DNA from: a virus
IMG/VR virus record: IMGVR_UViG_3300035670_000048
Location: 64,001-122,612 of that record
Direction: 5' to 3' (one strand)
Length of the DNA: 58,612 nucleotides
Every line of letters starts with the position of its first letter. Position 1 is the first letter of the stretch. Below the pieces are notes generated by a model. It was not told the DNA's origin and ran no database searches. It was given only the letters and a program-made list of their open reading frames with translations. This document shows positions 1-9,178 of this stretch, in pieces. A program made the translations under genes and the position numbers.

Positions 1-643
1 TTAGCGTAGCAGTCATTGTATCGTTGTTTGTAACAAAGTACAATGATTTGTATCCTTTATCGATTTGAATACCTTCTACAATCTCTAATGATGTATCTCC
101 AGTACGTGATTCTTCTACTGTAACGATACCATCTACACCTACTGATTTCATTGCTTCAGAAATTAATGAACCAATCTCATCATCTCCATTAGCTGAAATA
201 ACTGCTACTTGCTTGATTTGATCGTCTGAAGTGATATCTTTAGATACACGTTTGATTTCAGCTACCACATCTTTAGTTGCTTGCTCAATGCCACGTTTTA
301 CTTCTACTGCATTTGATCCAGCTTTGATTGCGTTGAATCCATCTGAAATCATAGTTGATGCAAGTAATGTTGTTGTGGTAGTACCATCACCTGCTAAATC
401 AGCTGTTTTAATTGCTGCTTGCTTTAGAATCTGAGCACCAATGTTTTCGATTGGATTCTCTAATTCGATTGATTTAGCAACTGTAACACCGTCTTTAGTT
501 GATACTGGATTATCACCTTCATTGTCGATGATTACGTTACGGCCGTTTGGTCCTAATGTACACGTTACTGCGTCTGATAATTTGACGATACCCTTTAATA
601 ATTTGGTTTTTGCGTCTTGATTAAATACTATTTGCTTACTCAT
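1..643 (-). CDS. groEL: Chaperonin GroEL, N-terminal part (runs off window)
   Basis: Only the first ~214 residues are inside the window; the gene continues past position 1. The start is the ATG whose complement is at 641-643, eight bases inside the end of groES. Family signature seen: an N-terminal equatorial segment with TLGPNGRNV, then the ATP-binding AGDGTTTTTLLA, then VEVKRGIEQAT, all in the order of group I chaperonins. The protein would form a folding cage with the GroES encoded just upstream. Phage chaperonins are known in some large phages and may fold phage capsid or tail proteins; that role here is inference. Confidence 0.97.
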   Translation of the reverse strand, partial: MSKQIVFNQDAKTKLLKGIVKLSDAVTCTLGPNGRNVIIDNEGDNPVSTKDGVTVAKSIELENPIENIGAQILKQAAIKTADLAGDGTTTTTLLASTMISDGFNAIKAGSNAVEVKRGIEQATKDVVAEIKRVSKDITSDDQIKQVAVISANGDDEIGSLISEAMKSVGVDGIVTVEESRTGDTSLEIVEGIQIDKGYKSLYFVTNNDTMTATL

Positions 644-935
644 TGTCTTCTGTTTCGATTAATGCTAAAACGTTATTTTCTCCTGTAACAAGGTATTCTA
701 CCCCATCATACTCTACTCTTACTGGTCCGATTTTAGGTAAGATTACTTTATCACCTACTTTAAATGTTGGTGGAATTAAATTACCTTCACCATTTCTGCG
801 TCCAGGTCCTACTCCAATGATAGTTCCTACGTGAGGCATTTCCTTGCCCATATCAGGCACTACGATTGATCCGTAGAATTTTTCGCTTGAGTCTTCGTTT
901 TTTACTACGATGTTGTCAAATACTGCTTTGATCAT
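636..935 (-). CDS. groES: Co-chaperonin GroES
   Basis: 99 aa, the normal length of a bacterial GroES, and clearly longer and closer to bacterial GroES than the T4 gp31 type. It has the conserved start (KAVFDNIVVK), a mobile-loop region, and the GDKVILPKIG and EYLV.ENNVLALIE blocks of Cpn10 proteins. It caps the GroEL ring and overlaps the groEL start by 8 bases. Its own start overlaps the stop of the 98-aa gene before it (ATGA), so the three genes are probably translated from one message. Unlike T4, this phage carries both partners. Confidence 0.95.
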   Translation of the reverse strand: MIKAVFDNIVVKNEDSSEKFYGSIVVPDMGKEMPHVGTIIGVGPGRRNGEGNLIPPTFKVGDKVILPKIGPVRVEYDGVEYLVTGENNVLALIETEDNE

Positions 936-1228
936 ATTTCTAATAAGTTTTTAATGTTTTCTTTAGTTTCTTTATACTCATTCATAAATTCACTTAACGA
1001 GTAGGTATTGCGTTTGCTCGCTACTTTAAACTGAATCACTTTATTGATTGCACTTCCTAAATTAGTGAAGCTACCACAGAACCCGTTTGTGGGTTTTGTT
1101 GAATCTACAACTGTATAGCTATATTCATCAATTTGAATCTCGTATGGAGTTAATAACTCATCCGAAATGATTGATTGTGATTTGGTTTGACCCTTTACGC
1201 GGCCGAATGATTTTTTTTCTTCTGACAT
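932..1228 (-). CDS. Hypothetical protein upstream of groES
   Basis: 98 aa, not recognised. The N-terminus is lysine/serine-rich and polar; the middle has one cysteine in a TNGFCGSFTNLG segment; the C-terminal third is predicted helical and charged. The start is preceded by the A-rich leader AAAATAAAAGTT that recurs before small genes in this genome. The stop overlaps the groES start as ATGA, so it belongs to the chaperonin operon. A link to folding is suggested only by position. Confidence 0.75.
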   Translation of the reverse strand: MSEEKKSFGRVKGQTKSQSIISDELLTPYEIQIDEYSYTVVDSTKPTNGFCGSFTNLGSAINKVIQFKVASKRNTYSLSEFMNEYKETKENIKNLLEI

Positions 1229-1247
1229 AACTTTTATTTTCGTTTAC

Positions 1248-1267
1248 CGTAAAATTAATTAAGAAAA
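1248..1267 (-). promoter_or_regulatory. Promoter-like motif A before the chaperonin operon
   Basis: Reads TTTTCTTAATTAATTTTACG on the minus strand, a member of the recurring TTTCYTAATTATATTTAC family. It lies about 20 bases upstream of the 98-aa gene and runs directly out of a hairpin (1266-1286). Confidence 0.5.
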
Positions 1268-1286
1268 GGACGGGAACCACGTCCTT
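1266..1286 (-). terminator. Hairpin after hsp20
   Basis: AAGGACG pairs with CGTCCTT (7 bp, 7-base loop), followed on the minus strand by TTCTTAATTAATTTT. It starts right after the hsp20 stop. A rho-independent terminator is likely, although its T-tract doubles as motif A. Confidence 0.65.
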
Positions 1287-1291
1287 CTAAT

Positions 1292-1768
1292 TTATTTAAG
1301 TAATTTTTTCTTAGATGTAGATGAGATTTCTACGCGCTTAGATATTTTAGGTTCAGGTGTCTTCTTAACGATTTCGATATTTAAGATGCCTTCATTAAAT
1401 TCAGCTGATACGCTTTCCATATCGAATTTATCTCCGAATGTGAATGAACGTTTGAATGATGAGTGCTTTAATTCTTTGATTAAATAAATTCCTTTTTCAT
1501 CACTTTTAACTTGTGAATCACCTGAAATAGTCATAACATATTCATCGATATCGATTGCGATATCGTCTTTAGTTAGTCCAGCAATTTCTGCTACGATTCT
1601 AACTTTATCATCAAACTCGATAACATTAACTTTAGGATATGATCCTTGAGTAAATGATAGTCCGGTTTCTTTTTGTAATTCTGGGAATTGTTTTCTGAGT
1701 AATTCGTCAAATACTTTGTCGAATGTAGAAACAGAGTTGTTTCTCTCGTTTAGGAGTGTTAAATACAT
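1292..1768 (-). CDS. Small heat-shock protein, Hsp20/alpha-crystallin family
   Basis: 158 aa with a ~50-aa variable N-terminal arm, an alpha-crystallin domain of about 90 residues (from PKVNVIEFDDKVRIVAEIAGL through SFKRSFTFGDKFD to AEFNEGILNIEIVKK) and a short basic tail. These proteins are ATP-independent holdases that keep unfolding proteins soluble for GroEL-type refolding. It sits beside groES/groEL. The start is the ATG preceded by an A-rich stretch. The family is seen in some T4-like marine phages. Confidence 0.92.
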   Translation of the reverse strand: MYLTLLNERNNSVSTFDKVFDELLRKQFPELQKETGLSFTQGSYPKVNVIEFDDKVRIVAEIAGLTKDDIAIDIDEYVMTISGDSQVKSDEKGIYLIKELKHSSFKRSFTFGDKFDMESVSAEFNEGILNIEIVKKTPEPKISKRVEISSTSKKKLLK

Positions 1769-1809
1769 GGTTTTTAAATTTTAAAGTTATTAAATTAATC
1801 AACTTTTAA

Positions 1810-1836
1810 CGTCATACTCCAATTGGACCTATGACG
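1810..1836 (-). other. Stem-loop between clamp and hsp20
   Basis: CGTCATA pairs with TATGACG (7 bp) around an inner palindrome TCCAATTGGA. It lies in the 89-base gap before hsp20, downstream of a motif B copy (1846-1857). It may be a terminator for the clamp message or a structured hsp20 leader; the T-tract after it is poor. Confidence 0.45.
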
Positions 1837-1845
1837 GGTTCCATA

Positions 1846-1857
1846 ATATAAATATAG
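1846..1857 (-). promoter_or_regulatory. Promoter-like motif B before hsp20
   Basis: Reads CTATATTTATAT on the minus strand immediately after the clamp stop codon. It fits the TATATTTATA family found in front of the tail genes. Confidence 0.4.
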
Positions 1858-2574
1858 CTAGTTTACAGAAGCCATAATAAAGTATTGAGATACTGCATCT
1901 CCTTCTGTAAACATTAAATGCATTAATCCACCTCCATTAACTTTCATTTCAGCAACATCAAAGTTTTTATTAGCAACTAATATCTCTCTTAGCACATCTG
2001 ATGGAAACAATAATGGAATAAATGGCATTCCTTCCGTTTTAGCTGGAATTTCGAATTCTAGCTTATTGGCATATCCTGATGGATCACCTAATATAATGCG
2101 TGCTGATTCGTTTTGTGGCTCTAAGGTAAATGTTTTTACATCCGATCCAAGTGCTTTCTTACAATCAACGAATCGAGTAACGAAATCAGACTCCATAGCA
2201 TATACTAGATCGTAATTTACATCAATTACGTTTGGCGTTTTAGGAATTAATGATATGTCCGATACTGAAAACATCATTTTGTATTGGTTATCTTCAATCA
2301 ATAACTTCTCTACAATGTTGTACGTTTCCTTATACTGAATATCAATATTAGTATCTAGAATATTTAGTAATTTTAGCAATGGTGATGTTTCGAATATACC
2401 AAACTCGGCATTAGGTAATTCGATTGGTAGAGTAACTTCACCTACTACATCACGATTAGTAGTAGAGAATGGAATGTTTAGTACATTATTTTTGACATTG
2501 AACTTAACTGCTTCAGTTAGTCCGTTTAGATAATATTTTTCAATACTATCTACTAATTTACGTTTATCGATCAT
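1858..2574 (-). CDS. DNA polymerase sliding clamp, T4 gp45-like
   Basis: 238 aa, close to T4 gp45 (228 aa). The overall pattern of two gp45-type PCNA-like folds is recognisable: PLLKLLNILDTNIDIQYKET in the first half and ARIILGDPSGYANKLEFEI in the second. It should form a trimeric ring that tethers the family B polymerase encoded two genes downstream (3265-5907 is upstream on the message). In T4 the clamp also activates late transcription, which bears on how the promoter-like motifs here are used. Clamp-loader genes (gp44/62) are not in the window. Confidence 0.88.
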   Translation of the reverse strand: MIDKRKLVDSIEKYYLNGLTEAVKFNVKNNVLNIPFSTTNRDVVGEVTLPIELPNAEFGIFETSPLLKLLNILDTNIDIQYKETYNIVEKLLIEDNQYKMMFSVSDISLIPKTPNVIDVNYDLVYAMESDFVTRFVDCKKALGSDVKTFTLEPQNESARIILGDPSGYANKLEFEIPAKTEGMPFIPLLFPSDVLREILVANKNFDVAEMKVNGGGLMHLMFTEGDAVSQYFIMASVN

Positions 2575-2597
2575 AATATGAATTTAATGAAGAAATT

Positions 2598-3260
2598 TTA
2601 AATAACGAAGCTCTTTTCATGTCCTACAATTACTTCAGGATCGATCCAAATGTCATAACCCTTTTCTTTAATCATATGACAGAACGCTACGTCCTCCATA
2701 GTAAAATCTCTAATGATTTTACCATCGATTTCATATTCTTTCCATATAGGTTGAAACCACGGATATTGAAGTGATTCCACTACGCCTTTTTTCATTAGTA
2801 TCCATCCAAATCCAGTATAATCAACTACGAATGGTGCTTTCTTTGCTTTGACTAGTTCGCGATTCAGGAACTGAAAGTGACCGTTCTTCTTGAAGAAGTC
2901 ATTATCCCAATGCTCTACTGTAGCATAATGAGTATTGTCTGCCATCATGTATAGACCCGAAATAATGTCTTTATCTGCATCAAGTAAGCGAGTTAAGTGT
3001 GATGGATTAAATACTACGTCTGAATCAATCCACATTATGTAATCGTAATCGACTTGGCCCTGGAATGGTTTCTGATCAACTCCAGCTAAGTTATTTCCAC
3101 CTAAGCACATATTACGAACGTAATATAGTAAAGGCGAGTATGCATTACTCAGTAATGGTTGAATGTTATTTCGAGTACACCATAGAAGTATTTCACTCCA
3201 TGATTGTAAGAAATTGTTTGAGAACTCTCTGCCAGGTAAACAGAATACTATTTTTTTCAT
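2598..3260 (-). CDS. Glycosyltransferase-like protein (GT-A fold)
   Basis: 220 aa from the ATG at 3260; a longer reading from 3323 would overlap the end of the polymerase gene and add a poor 21-residue leader, so I prefer MKKIVFCLPG. A DxD-type motif is seen in YIMWIDSDVVF, followed by ISGLYMMADN and a late segment with FTMEDVAFCHMIKEKGYDIW, as in nucleotide-sugar transferases that recognise the sugar through an E-D pair near the C-terminus. The sugar and acceptor are unknown. It may work with the glycosyltransferase operon at 6-11 kb although separated from it by the polymerase. Confidence 0.75.
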   Translation of the reverse strand: MKKIVFCLPGREFSNNFLQSWSEILLWCTRNNIQPLLSNAYSPLLYYVRNMCLGGNNLAGVDQKPFQGQVDYDYIMWIDSDVVFNPSHLTRLLDADKDIISGLYMMADNTHYATVEHWDNDFFKKNGHFQFLNRELVKAKKAPFVVDYTGFGWILMKKGVVESLQYPWFQPIWKEYEIDGKIIRDFTMEDVAFCHMIKEKGYDIWIDPEVIVGHEKSFVI

Positions 3261-3264
3261 TGTA

Positions 3265-5907
3265 TTAATTAAATGTAAAGAATTTATTAAAGTTAGCGTT
3301 GAATATAGGCATACCCCATCCAATATCGGAATATAGTCCTTCGATTTTATTTTTCATTACTGAATCAAATAATAATCCTCTATCGATATATTTTTCAATA
3401 AAGTCGATAATTTCTTTAGGGTCATTATAGCCGTTAAATCCGATACAATCGATTTTAAATGGATTATCTTTTAGGTATGCAATCAGCATTTTATCACCAA
3501 TCTGGAATTTAGAGTATTGCTTATCTAATCCTTTAAATTGCAATAAATCATTATAGCGAATAGCTGCTTTAGTATTGATCGGACATTTTAGTTTTAATTT
3601 ACTAAATATTTCACCGTTTCTAGGACGCGAATCAACATATGATCCTAATTGTTTTAGGCCAGTCGGTTTCAGTAGCTGACGCCAATCGATTGTATTTACT
3701 TTGGTTTTAAATTCAAGTATTTGCTTATCGATATCTTGTTTTTGCTTTCCGAACATAATTTGGTTTAGAATCGACTCGCCAAATTCCCTAAATAATGGTG
3801 GGAAATTAGATTTCATTAGATCCAATCCTTTCATGTCTAGCTCCTCAACAGTAACGCCCTCCTTATTTACAATATACATTGCGTAACGACGTTTGCCCGA
3901 AAAGTACCCCCGTTCAATTACCACTTCCTGCTTTAATTCAAAGTAGTGAGGTCGATCATGTAGATTAAATAAATCAACTACTAGTGTATTTAGGTGATTA
4001 TTTGCTAGTGCTTGTATTTCGGTTGCAATCTCTAATGTAGCTGCGATACATGCTGCTTTATCTGTTAAATCAATACCTTTAGCACGTAGTAAATCCTTAA
4101 CGTGAATGAATAATGAGTCAGTATCTGAAGTAACGATATAATCTTTATTTGTAGTACCTAATTTTTCATTCATTACTTTATTACAGAATATAATCGATTC
4201 CTGAGTTAATCGTTGTCCTGTTAAAGTAATAGCTTTGGATATCATTTTATGGCCATCAGTGTAGCGCCACGAATTTAAAGCAAATACACCATAAACGTCA
4301 TTTAATTTAATTTTATATGCGTGTTGGCGTCGGTTATAAAATTCACCCATAGCAGGATCATTATCTACCTTATATGCTTTTTTCATTAGATTCTTATACT
4401 CGACACGTTTATTAAACCAGTCAGTTAGAATTTCACACACGACTGATTGTTTATTTTTATCAAATATCACACCTGGAGCTGATATAATTAGGTTATTGTT
4501 TTTAACAAAATTATACATAATACCTGCTGTGGTATCTGTTAGCTTTAATGTTTTATCTGGTAGTAGCTTTTCAACTGTAATTTTAGTATCTGGATCCATG
4601 TTTTTTAATTCATCCAAAGACCACTGATTATCAGTTTTGTGCTTATTTACAATGCGACCTACTAATGTTTCGATACCGATGTTTAAAGAACGAATAATTG
4701 ATGGATATAGTGATGTAAAGTCTAAGTCAATCACCCACTCGTATAATCCTGGTTCTGGATCCTTTAAATAGCCACCAGCATATTCAGATAATTCGATTAC
4801 TTCCTCGTATTGTTCTTTAGTAATACGTCCTGCTTTGTAATCGATTTCGGCTTTCTTACGTGATAAGCCAGCTAGCTGAGGATTAGATGTAGTAGGTTTA
4901 TTAGGCGATACTACATTCTTACGTTTTAGATAAGTTAAGATAGCGCCATCATTTAGAGCAGTTGAGTAGTAGATGTTATCATAAGTAGTATGACATAAGT
5001 GACCAACAGTAACTGTTAGATCGATAAATTTCATCTTCTCCTCTAACTTAACTAAAATTTCAACGTCGCGAATGTTATACTCGATAAATTTCTGTACGTC
5101 TTCCTTAAATAATTTATCTAATGATCCGTAATACTCAATTTTACCTAATTTAACGTATTTGGTTCCGATATTGCCTAACGCATATGACGGCTCTTGCTTA
5201 GTTACATATTTTTTAAATAGTAACATATAATCTAGGTGATTAATACCTGCAATTTTAATTACTTGATCACCTTCATATTCGGTAATTGCTACTTTTCTAA
5301 TCGGAGATAAGCGGTCAGCTTGCGATTTACCTAGCACTTTGGCAATTCTGTTGTACGTGTAAGGCACGTCGAAGAATTCGCTATTCCACCCCGAAATTAT
5401 CGTTGGATCCATTTGCTCCCACTTGTCGAGGAACATCTGCAATAGCACTTTTTCATTAACACATGAGATAACAAATGTACCGTCCTTTTCAGAATTTGTG
5501 AGTAATTGATCTTCATCTAGAATATAGCAATAATATTGCTTTAACGTATTATCATATAAAGCAATTGATGTAATTTTAGTTGGAGCATTAGCTACTGTTT
5601 GTGGCGTTAATGCACCTGCAATCTCGCACTCAATATCAAAGAATACTGTGTTGTGGTATTCTGGTGTATCGTCTGATTCTGAGTATAGATCAACTAGTAC
5701 TCGAGTGTGTTTGTCAACGTCTGTTTCGAAGCAATCACTTGAGTATGTTTTAGTTGGTGATACTTTATCGCCGAATAATGTTTGGAATTGACCTTGCGAG
5801 TCGGGTTTATAAAATGTGGGTTGGTACTCGAATGAGTTCCAACCCAATTTATCATCACGTAAGTGATATTTCTTTTCTCTAGAATCGTAATAGATTGATT
5901 GATACAT
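3265..5907 (-). CDS. Family B DNA polymerase, T4 gp43-like
   Basis: 880 aa, the normal size of gp43-type replicative polymerases (T4: 898). Motifs in order: exonuclease I FFDIECEIAG, exonuclease II with WNSEFFDVPY, the YNIRDVEIL exonuclease III region, polymerase motif A DLDFTSLYPSI, motif B around KIKLNDVYGVFALNS, and motif C VTSDTDSLF. All expected carboxylates are present, so it should be active in both synthesis and proofreading. The last segment (KFFTFN) may act as the clamp-binding tail, as in T4. It is the main replicase; a second, family-A-like polymerase lies at 43.5 kb. Confidence 0.97.
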   Translation of the reverse strand: MYQSIYYDSREKKYHLRDDKLGWNSFEYQPTFYKPDSQGQFQTLFGDKVSPTKTYSSDCFETDVDKHTRVLVDLYSESDDTPEYHNTVFFDIECEIAGALTPQTVANAPTKITSIALYDNTLKQYYCYILDEDQLLTNSEKDGTFVISCVNEKVLLQMFLDKWEQMDPTIISGWNSEFFDVPYTYNRIAKVLGKSQADRLSPIRKVAITEYEGDQVIKIAGINHLDYMLLFKKYVTKQEPSYALGNIGTKYVKLGKIEYYGSLDKLFKEDVQKFIEYNIRDVEILVKLEEKMKFIDLTVTVGHLCHTTYDNIYYSTALNDGAILTYLKRKNVVSPNKPTTSNPQLAGLSRKKAEIDYKAGRITKEQYEEVIELSEYAGGYLKDPEPGLYEWVIDLDFTSLYPSIIRSLNIGIETLVGRIVNKHKTDNQWSLDELKNMDPDTKITVEKLLPDKTLKLTDTTAGIMYNFVKNNNLIISAPGVIFDKNKQSVVCEILTDWFNKRVEYKNLMKKAYKVDNDPAMGEFYNRRQHAYKIKLNDVYGVFALNSWRYTDGHKMISKAITLTGQRLTQESIIFCNKVMNEKLGTTNKDYIVTSDTDSLFIHVKDLLRAKGIDLTDKAACIAATLEIATEIQALANNHLNTLVVDLFNLHDRPHYFELKQEVVIERGYFSGKRRYAMYIVNKEGVTVEELDMKGLDLMKSNFPPLFREFGESILNQIMFGKQKQDIDKQILEFKTKVNTIDWRQLLKPTGLKQLGSYVDSRPRNGEIFSKLKLKCPINTKAAIRYNDLLQFKGLDKQYSKFQIGDKMLIAYLKDNPFKIDCIGFNGYNDPKEIIDFIEKYIDRGLLFDSVMKNKIEGLYSDIGWGMPIFNANFNKFFTFN

Positions 5908-5920
5908 ATAACCTTTTTGT

Positions 5921-5940
5921 TGTAAACATAATTAAGAAAA
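5921..5940 (-). promoter_or_regulatory. Promoter-like motif A before DNA polymerase
   Basis: TTTTCTTAATTATGTTTACA on the minus strand. It overlaps the last codons and stop of the epimerase gene and lies about 15 bases before the polymerase start. Confidence 0.5.
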
Positions 5941-6954
5941 CATTTGAGATTGAATCCATTTATATGTTTTTTCCAAGCCAACTTCTAGAGGTTGGGACGG
6001 AGCCCATCCTAACTTTTCCTTAATTAATGCATTATCAGACGTTCTGCCTCTAACACCAGTAGGTCCTGAAATATTTTTGATTCCTGCTCGTTTGCCTGCT
6101 AATTTAATTACTAGTTTAGTTAGGTTATTAATAGAAATCATTTGATCGGATCCGATATTGACTGGACCTGTAAAATCTGATTCCATTAATTTACGAATAC
6201 CATCTAAACATTCATCAATATATAGGAATGAACGTGTTTGTTCGCCATCACCCCATACTTCGATTTCTTCATCCATTAATGAATCTGCTACTTTACGGCA
6301 TATTGCTGCTGGTGCTTTTTCTTTTCCACCAATCCAAGTTCCTTCTGGTCCAAATATATTATGGAAACGAGCAATTCGAACGTTTAATCCGTAATTACGA
6401 GCATATGCTAGATACAATCGCTCTGAGAATAATTTTTCCCATCCGTATTCTGAATCTGGATTAGCTGGGTATGCAGATGACTCTTCGCAGTTTGGATTTT
6501 CAGGGTCTAACTGATTGTGTTCAGGATACATACAAGCAGAAGACGAGTAGAATACCTTTTTAACTTTATTTTTAGCACATTCATTAACAACATTTAAATT
6601 AATTGTTGCAGAATTATGCATTACATTCGCATCGTTATCGCCTGTAAAAATATAACCAGCACCTCCCATGTCTGCAGCTAATTGATATACTTCGTCAAAT
6701 GCCATTTCTTCTGAGAATGGATGCTTAAAGTACTCACATGGTAATGGTAATCCATTTCTACCTTCTAATCTTACTACTGCTTCAACATGACGTGGATCTC
6801 TTAAATCATATCTTAGAAAATCATCTGCTTCTGATTTACCATATTCTGGGTATTTTAAATCAACTCCACGTACCCAATATCCTTCTGATTTTAATCTTTT
6901 AACTAGATGATTCCCAATAAAACCTCCAGCTCCTAATACTAATGCTGTTTTCAT
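5932..6954 (-). CDS. NAD-dependent sugar epimerase, GDP-mannose 3,5-epimerase-like
   Basis: 340 aa, extended short-chain dehydrogenase fold. Visible are the Rossmann motif GAGGFIGNHL at the N-terminus, a VYQLAADMGGAGYI segment, SSSACMYPE, the catalytic YGWEK (YxxxK), FHNIFGP, and QTRSFLYIDEC. The combination ADMGG..YI and SSACMYPE is typical of GDP-mannose 3,5-epimerase, which makes GDP-L-galactose (and GDP-L-gulose). That makes a phage-supplied activated L-sugar plausible for the GT11-type transferase next door. Substrate is inferred; another GDP- or UDP-sugar epimerase activity is possible. Confidence 0.85.
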   Translation of the reverse strand: MKTALVLGAGGFIGNHLVKRLKSEGYWVRGVDLKYPEYGKSEADDFLRYDLRDPRHVEAVVRLEGRNGLPLPCEYFKHPFSEEMAFDEVYQLAADMGGAGYIFTGDNDANVMHNSATINLNVVNECAKNKVKKVFYSSSACMYPEHNQLDPENPNCEESSAYPANPDSEYGWEKLFSERLYLAYARNYGLNVRIARFHNIFGPEGTWIGGKEKAPAAICRKVADSLMDEEIEVWGDGEQTRSFLYIDECLDGIRKLMESDFTGPVNIGSDQMISINNLTKLVIKLAGKRAGIKNISGPTGVRGRTSDNALIKEKLGWAPSQPLEVGLEKTYKWIQSQMFS

Positions 6955-6956
6955 AT

Positions 6957-7733
6957 TTATATCATTTTTTTAAAGTAAGGGCAATATATATCTTTAGTAT
7001 CGAAATGAAAGTAAGCAGGACCAAACCACATTGATGGAGATATAACTACTTTATCTGCTTTATTATTTAACCAAGCACCCCACCAACTGAATGTACTGTT
7101 TGCTATAATATTATGATTACATAAAGATTGAATACACATATCTACTGGAGATATCTTGTTTGTAAATACTATATTATCTTGTTGGAAATTTTCTTTACAC
7201 CATTCAATATCATCCGAACTTACAATGAATATAGTGTCATTACCATCGAATTCACTCATTGCTTTTTTATAATAAGACAACGGAATGATTGGATGATGAT
7301 TTTGGACTGCTAAGTAATCTGTTCGTCTAATATGAACTGATACTAATTGTTTATTTTGGTAAGGTAATAAAAATTCTTTTGCTTCCTGAATATATTGATC
7401 TTTAAATGTAAAATGATCTCTAATTAAGTCTTCGCAATGCATGAAATATTTTTCGGTTTGGAAATAACCTTCAAAATTAGTACGATCTGATACGTTAAAT
7501 ACTTTTCTATCAAAATGAAAGAATTGTTCATGATATGTTTCAGTATTAATATCACGTTCATTAAAGAAATGGATATCCTTAATTGAAAAATATTTAAATA
7601 CATCTACTTGATCTTTTCCTTCAGGAAATATTATATCATAATTAGTTTTAGCTTTTATACCTGCTAATAAGGCGTATTGAAACATTTGATTACCTAAGCG
7701 ACCATGTTCTCCAATTTTTCTAAAGGTTATCAT
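6957..7733 (-). CDS. Glycosyltransferase family 11 (alpha-1,2-fucosyltransferase-like)
   Basis: 258 aa. Family marks: GRLGNQMFQYA near the N-terminus, VSVHIRRTDYL in the centre (GDP-sugar binding), and ANSTFSWWGAWLN near the C-terminus. GT11 enzymes use GDP-beta-L-fucose to build alpha-1,2 linkages; GDP-L-galactose from the neighbouring epimerase has the same stereochemistry and is a possible donor (inference). Its start overlaps the stop of the upstream GT25-type gene by 4 bases. Shorter than many bacterial GT11 proteins (~290 aa) but all motifs are there. Confidence 0.9.
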   Translation of the reverse strand: MITFRKIGEHGRLGNQMFQYALLAGIKAKTNYDIIFPEGKDQVDVFKYFSIKDIHFFNERDINTETYHEQFFHFDRKVFNVSDRTNFEGYFQTEKYFMHCEDLIRDHFTFKDQYIQEAKEFLLPYQNKQLVSVHIRRTDYLAVQNHHPIIPLSYYKKAMSEFDGNDTIFIVSSDDIEWCKENFQQDNIVFTNKISPVDMCIQSLCNHNIIANSTFSWWGAWLNNKADKVVISPSMWFGPAYFHFDTKDIYCPYFKKMI

Positions 7734-9178
7734 TTAAATATATTTAGGGTGTTTTTGTATGAGTCTTTAATTACATCTTCATAGTTTACTTCTTTACCTT
7801 CAATGTCTGAAAATGATGATTTTTGTGTTGCTATTATAGGTAATACTGTATATGTTGTATAACGTTTATCTCGACAGATATCTAAATAAAATTGATCAGT
7901 AATTAAGTATTGATTCCAATTATAATTTAATATAGTATCATAAAAGTGTTTATTAACTACATAAGCATGATTACAGAATGCTGCTGTTAATTCTCCAACG
8001 TGTCCGCTTATTTGCTTGATAGTATCCATTGAATTAGCACCTAAATATAATACATCCCATCTAGGTAAATCTTTTAATTCAAGTAATGCTTGTTCTAGTA
8101 TATAAGGAGCATTATCTACGAATTTAACATCATCTTCTAAAATCAATACATTATCCCAATTATTATCTTTAGCTAATTGTACAGCACCTAAATGCGATTT
8201 TGAAGCACCAACTCTAGATGGAGCTAATTTTAGACTATGTTCATCTAAATCAGTACGATTACCCATACACTTTAGTGCTTCATCTAAATCAACTTTAAAA
8301 GCATTAAAGTGTTGAGCATTGATATTGAATTTAGCTAATTCGTCTTCGATTTCTTTTTTGCGATCTGTTCGTTCTTCTAAGTTTAAATAAACGATATTTT
8401 TAAAGTAATCGAATGATGGATTTTTTGTTAATATATCTGTAAATTCATATCTATATTCGTCTAATATAGTATTTGGAGAATACCCTTGAGATTTGCTTAC
8501 ATCAATTCTTTCACCCATCAAATACCTAGTACATAGAGCATAAGTTCCATATTCTATAATATCATCAGTTGAATAATTATCAACTCCAGATTCTGAATTG
8601 ACGCTATTAATAAAACATGGTGCTAATGGGAAGAAATATGTTTTTTGAGTATTAACGTCTTTATCATTAGCTAGAAATATCTTTCCAATACATGGATGAA
8701 TTAATGGAGCTGTTTCAAATGCTTCATTATTATTTTCTATATAATATAATTTATTATCTTGTTTCCATTTATGAGCATCGTATCTATATGTATTGTTTGT
8801 ATTTTTTTGTCTGTTTATTCCTTTAAATAAATCTAAAACACTATTATCGAAATCAATTGATCCAATTTCATATAGATCTAAAGGTAAAGTAAATAAAACA
8901 TTATCCGTTAGAAATAAATTTAATTCATCTTTAATAAAATACTCATGGATGTTAAATGTACTATCAAATTCTATATTTTTAAATTCGATATGTTCGTAGC
9001 TTGATTTTAATTTTCTATATGCATTTGGATTAAAAAAGTGATCATCATCTTTATCATTGTATAAAACTTTGATAGTTAATGGATAATACTTTTTAATGTT
9101 TAAAAATAAACTATCAATTAACGACTGGAATTGTAGAGATCGATTCTTTGATAATACAGTTATATATAGTTTTCTCAT
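7730..9178 (-). CDS. Two-domain glycosyltransferase with C-terminal GT25 domain
   Basis: 482 aa. The C-terminal half is a GT25 (LPS/glycoprotein galactosyltransferase type) domain: IVYLNLEERTDRKKEI, GASKSHLGAVQLAKDNNWDNVLILEDDV and WDVLYLGAN. The first ~240 residues look like a second GT-A-type module (LYITVLSKNRSLQFQSL, VLYNDKDDDHF, NLFLTDNVLFTLP) without a clear family match by eye. It is linked by 4-base overlaps to genes on both sides. The codon use is very AT-rich, even for this genome. Acceptor unknown: phage structural protein, DNA base or host surface are all possible. Confidence 0.85.
   Translation of the reverse strand: MRKLYITVLSKNRSLQFQSLIDSLFLNIKKYYPLTIKVLYNDKDDDHFFNPNAYRKLKSSYEHIEFKNIEFDSTFNIHEYFIKDELNLFLTDNVLFTLPLDLYEIGSIDFDNSVLDLFKGINRQKNTNNTYRYDAHKWKQDNKLYYIENNNEAFETAPLIHPCIGKIFLANDKDVNTQKTYFFPLAPCFINSVNSESGVDNYSTDDIIEYGTYALCTRYLMGERIDVSKSQGYSPNTILDEYRYEFTDILTKNPSFDYFKNIVYLNLEERTDRKKEIEDELAKFNINAQHFNAFKVDLDEALKCMGNRTDLDEHSLKLAPSRVGASKSHLGAVQLAKDNNWDNVLILEDDVKFVDNAPYILEQALLELKDLPRWDVLYLGANSMDTIKQISGHVGELTAAFCNHAYVVNKHFYDTILNYNWNQYLITDQFYLDICRDKRYTTYTVLPIIATQKSSFSDIEGKEVNYEDVIKDSYKNTLNIFK

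Noticed and set aside
2598-3323. Longer start for the glycosyltransferase, ATG at 3323
   Set aside because: Requires a 59-base overlap with the polymerase gene and gives an atypical leader; ATG at 3260 fits the family start.
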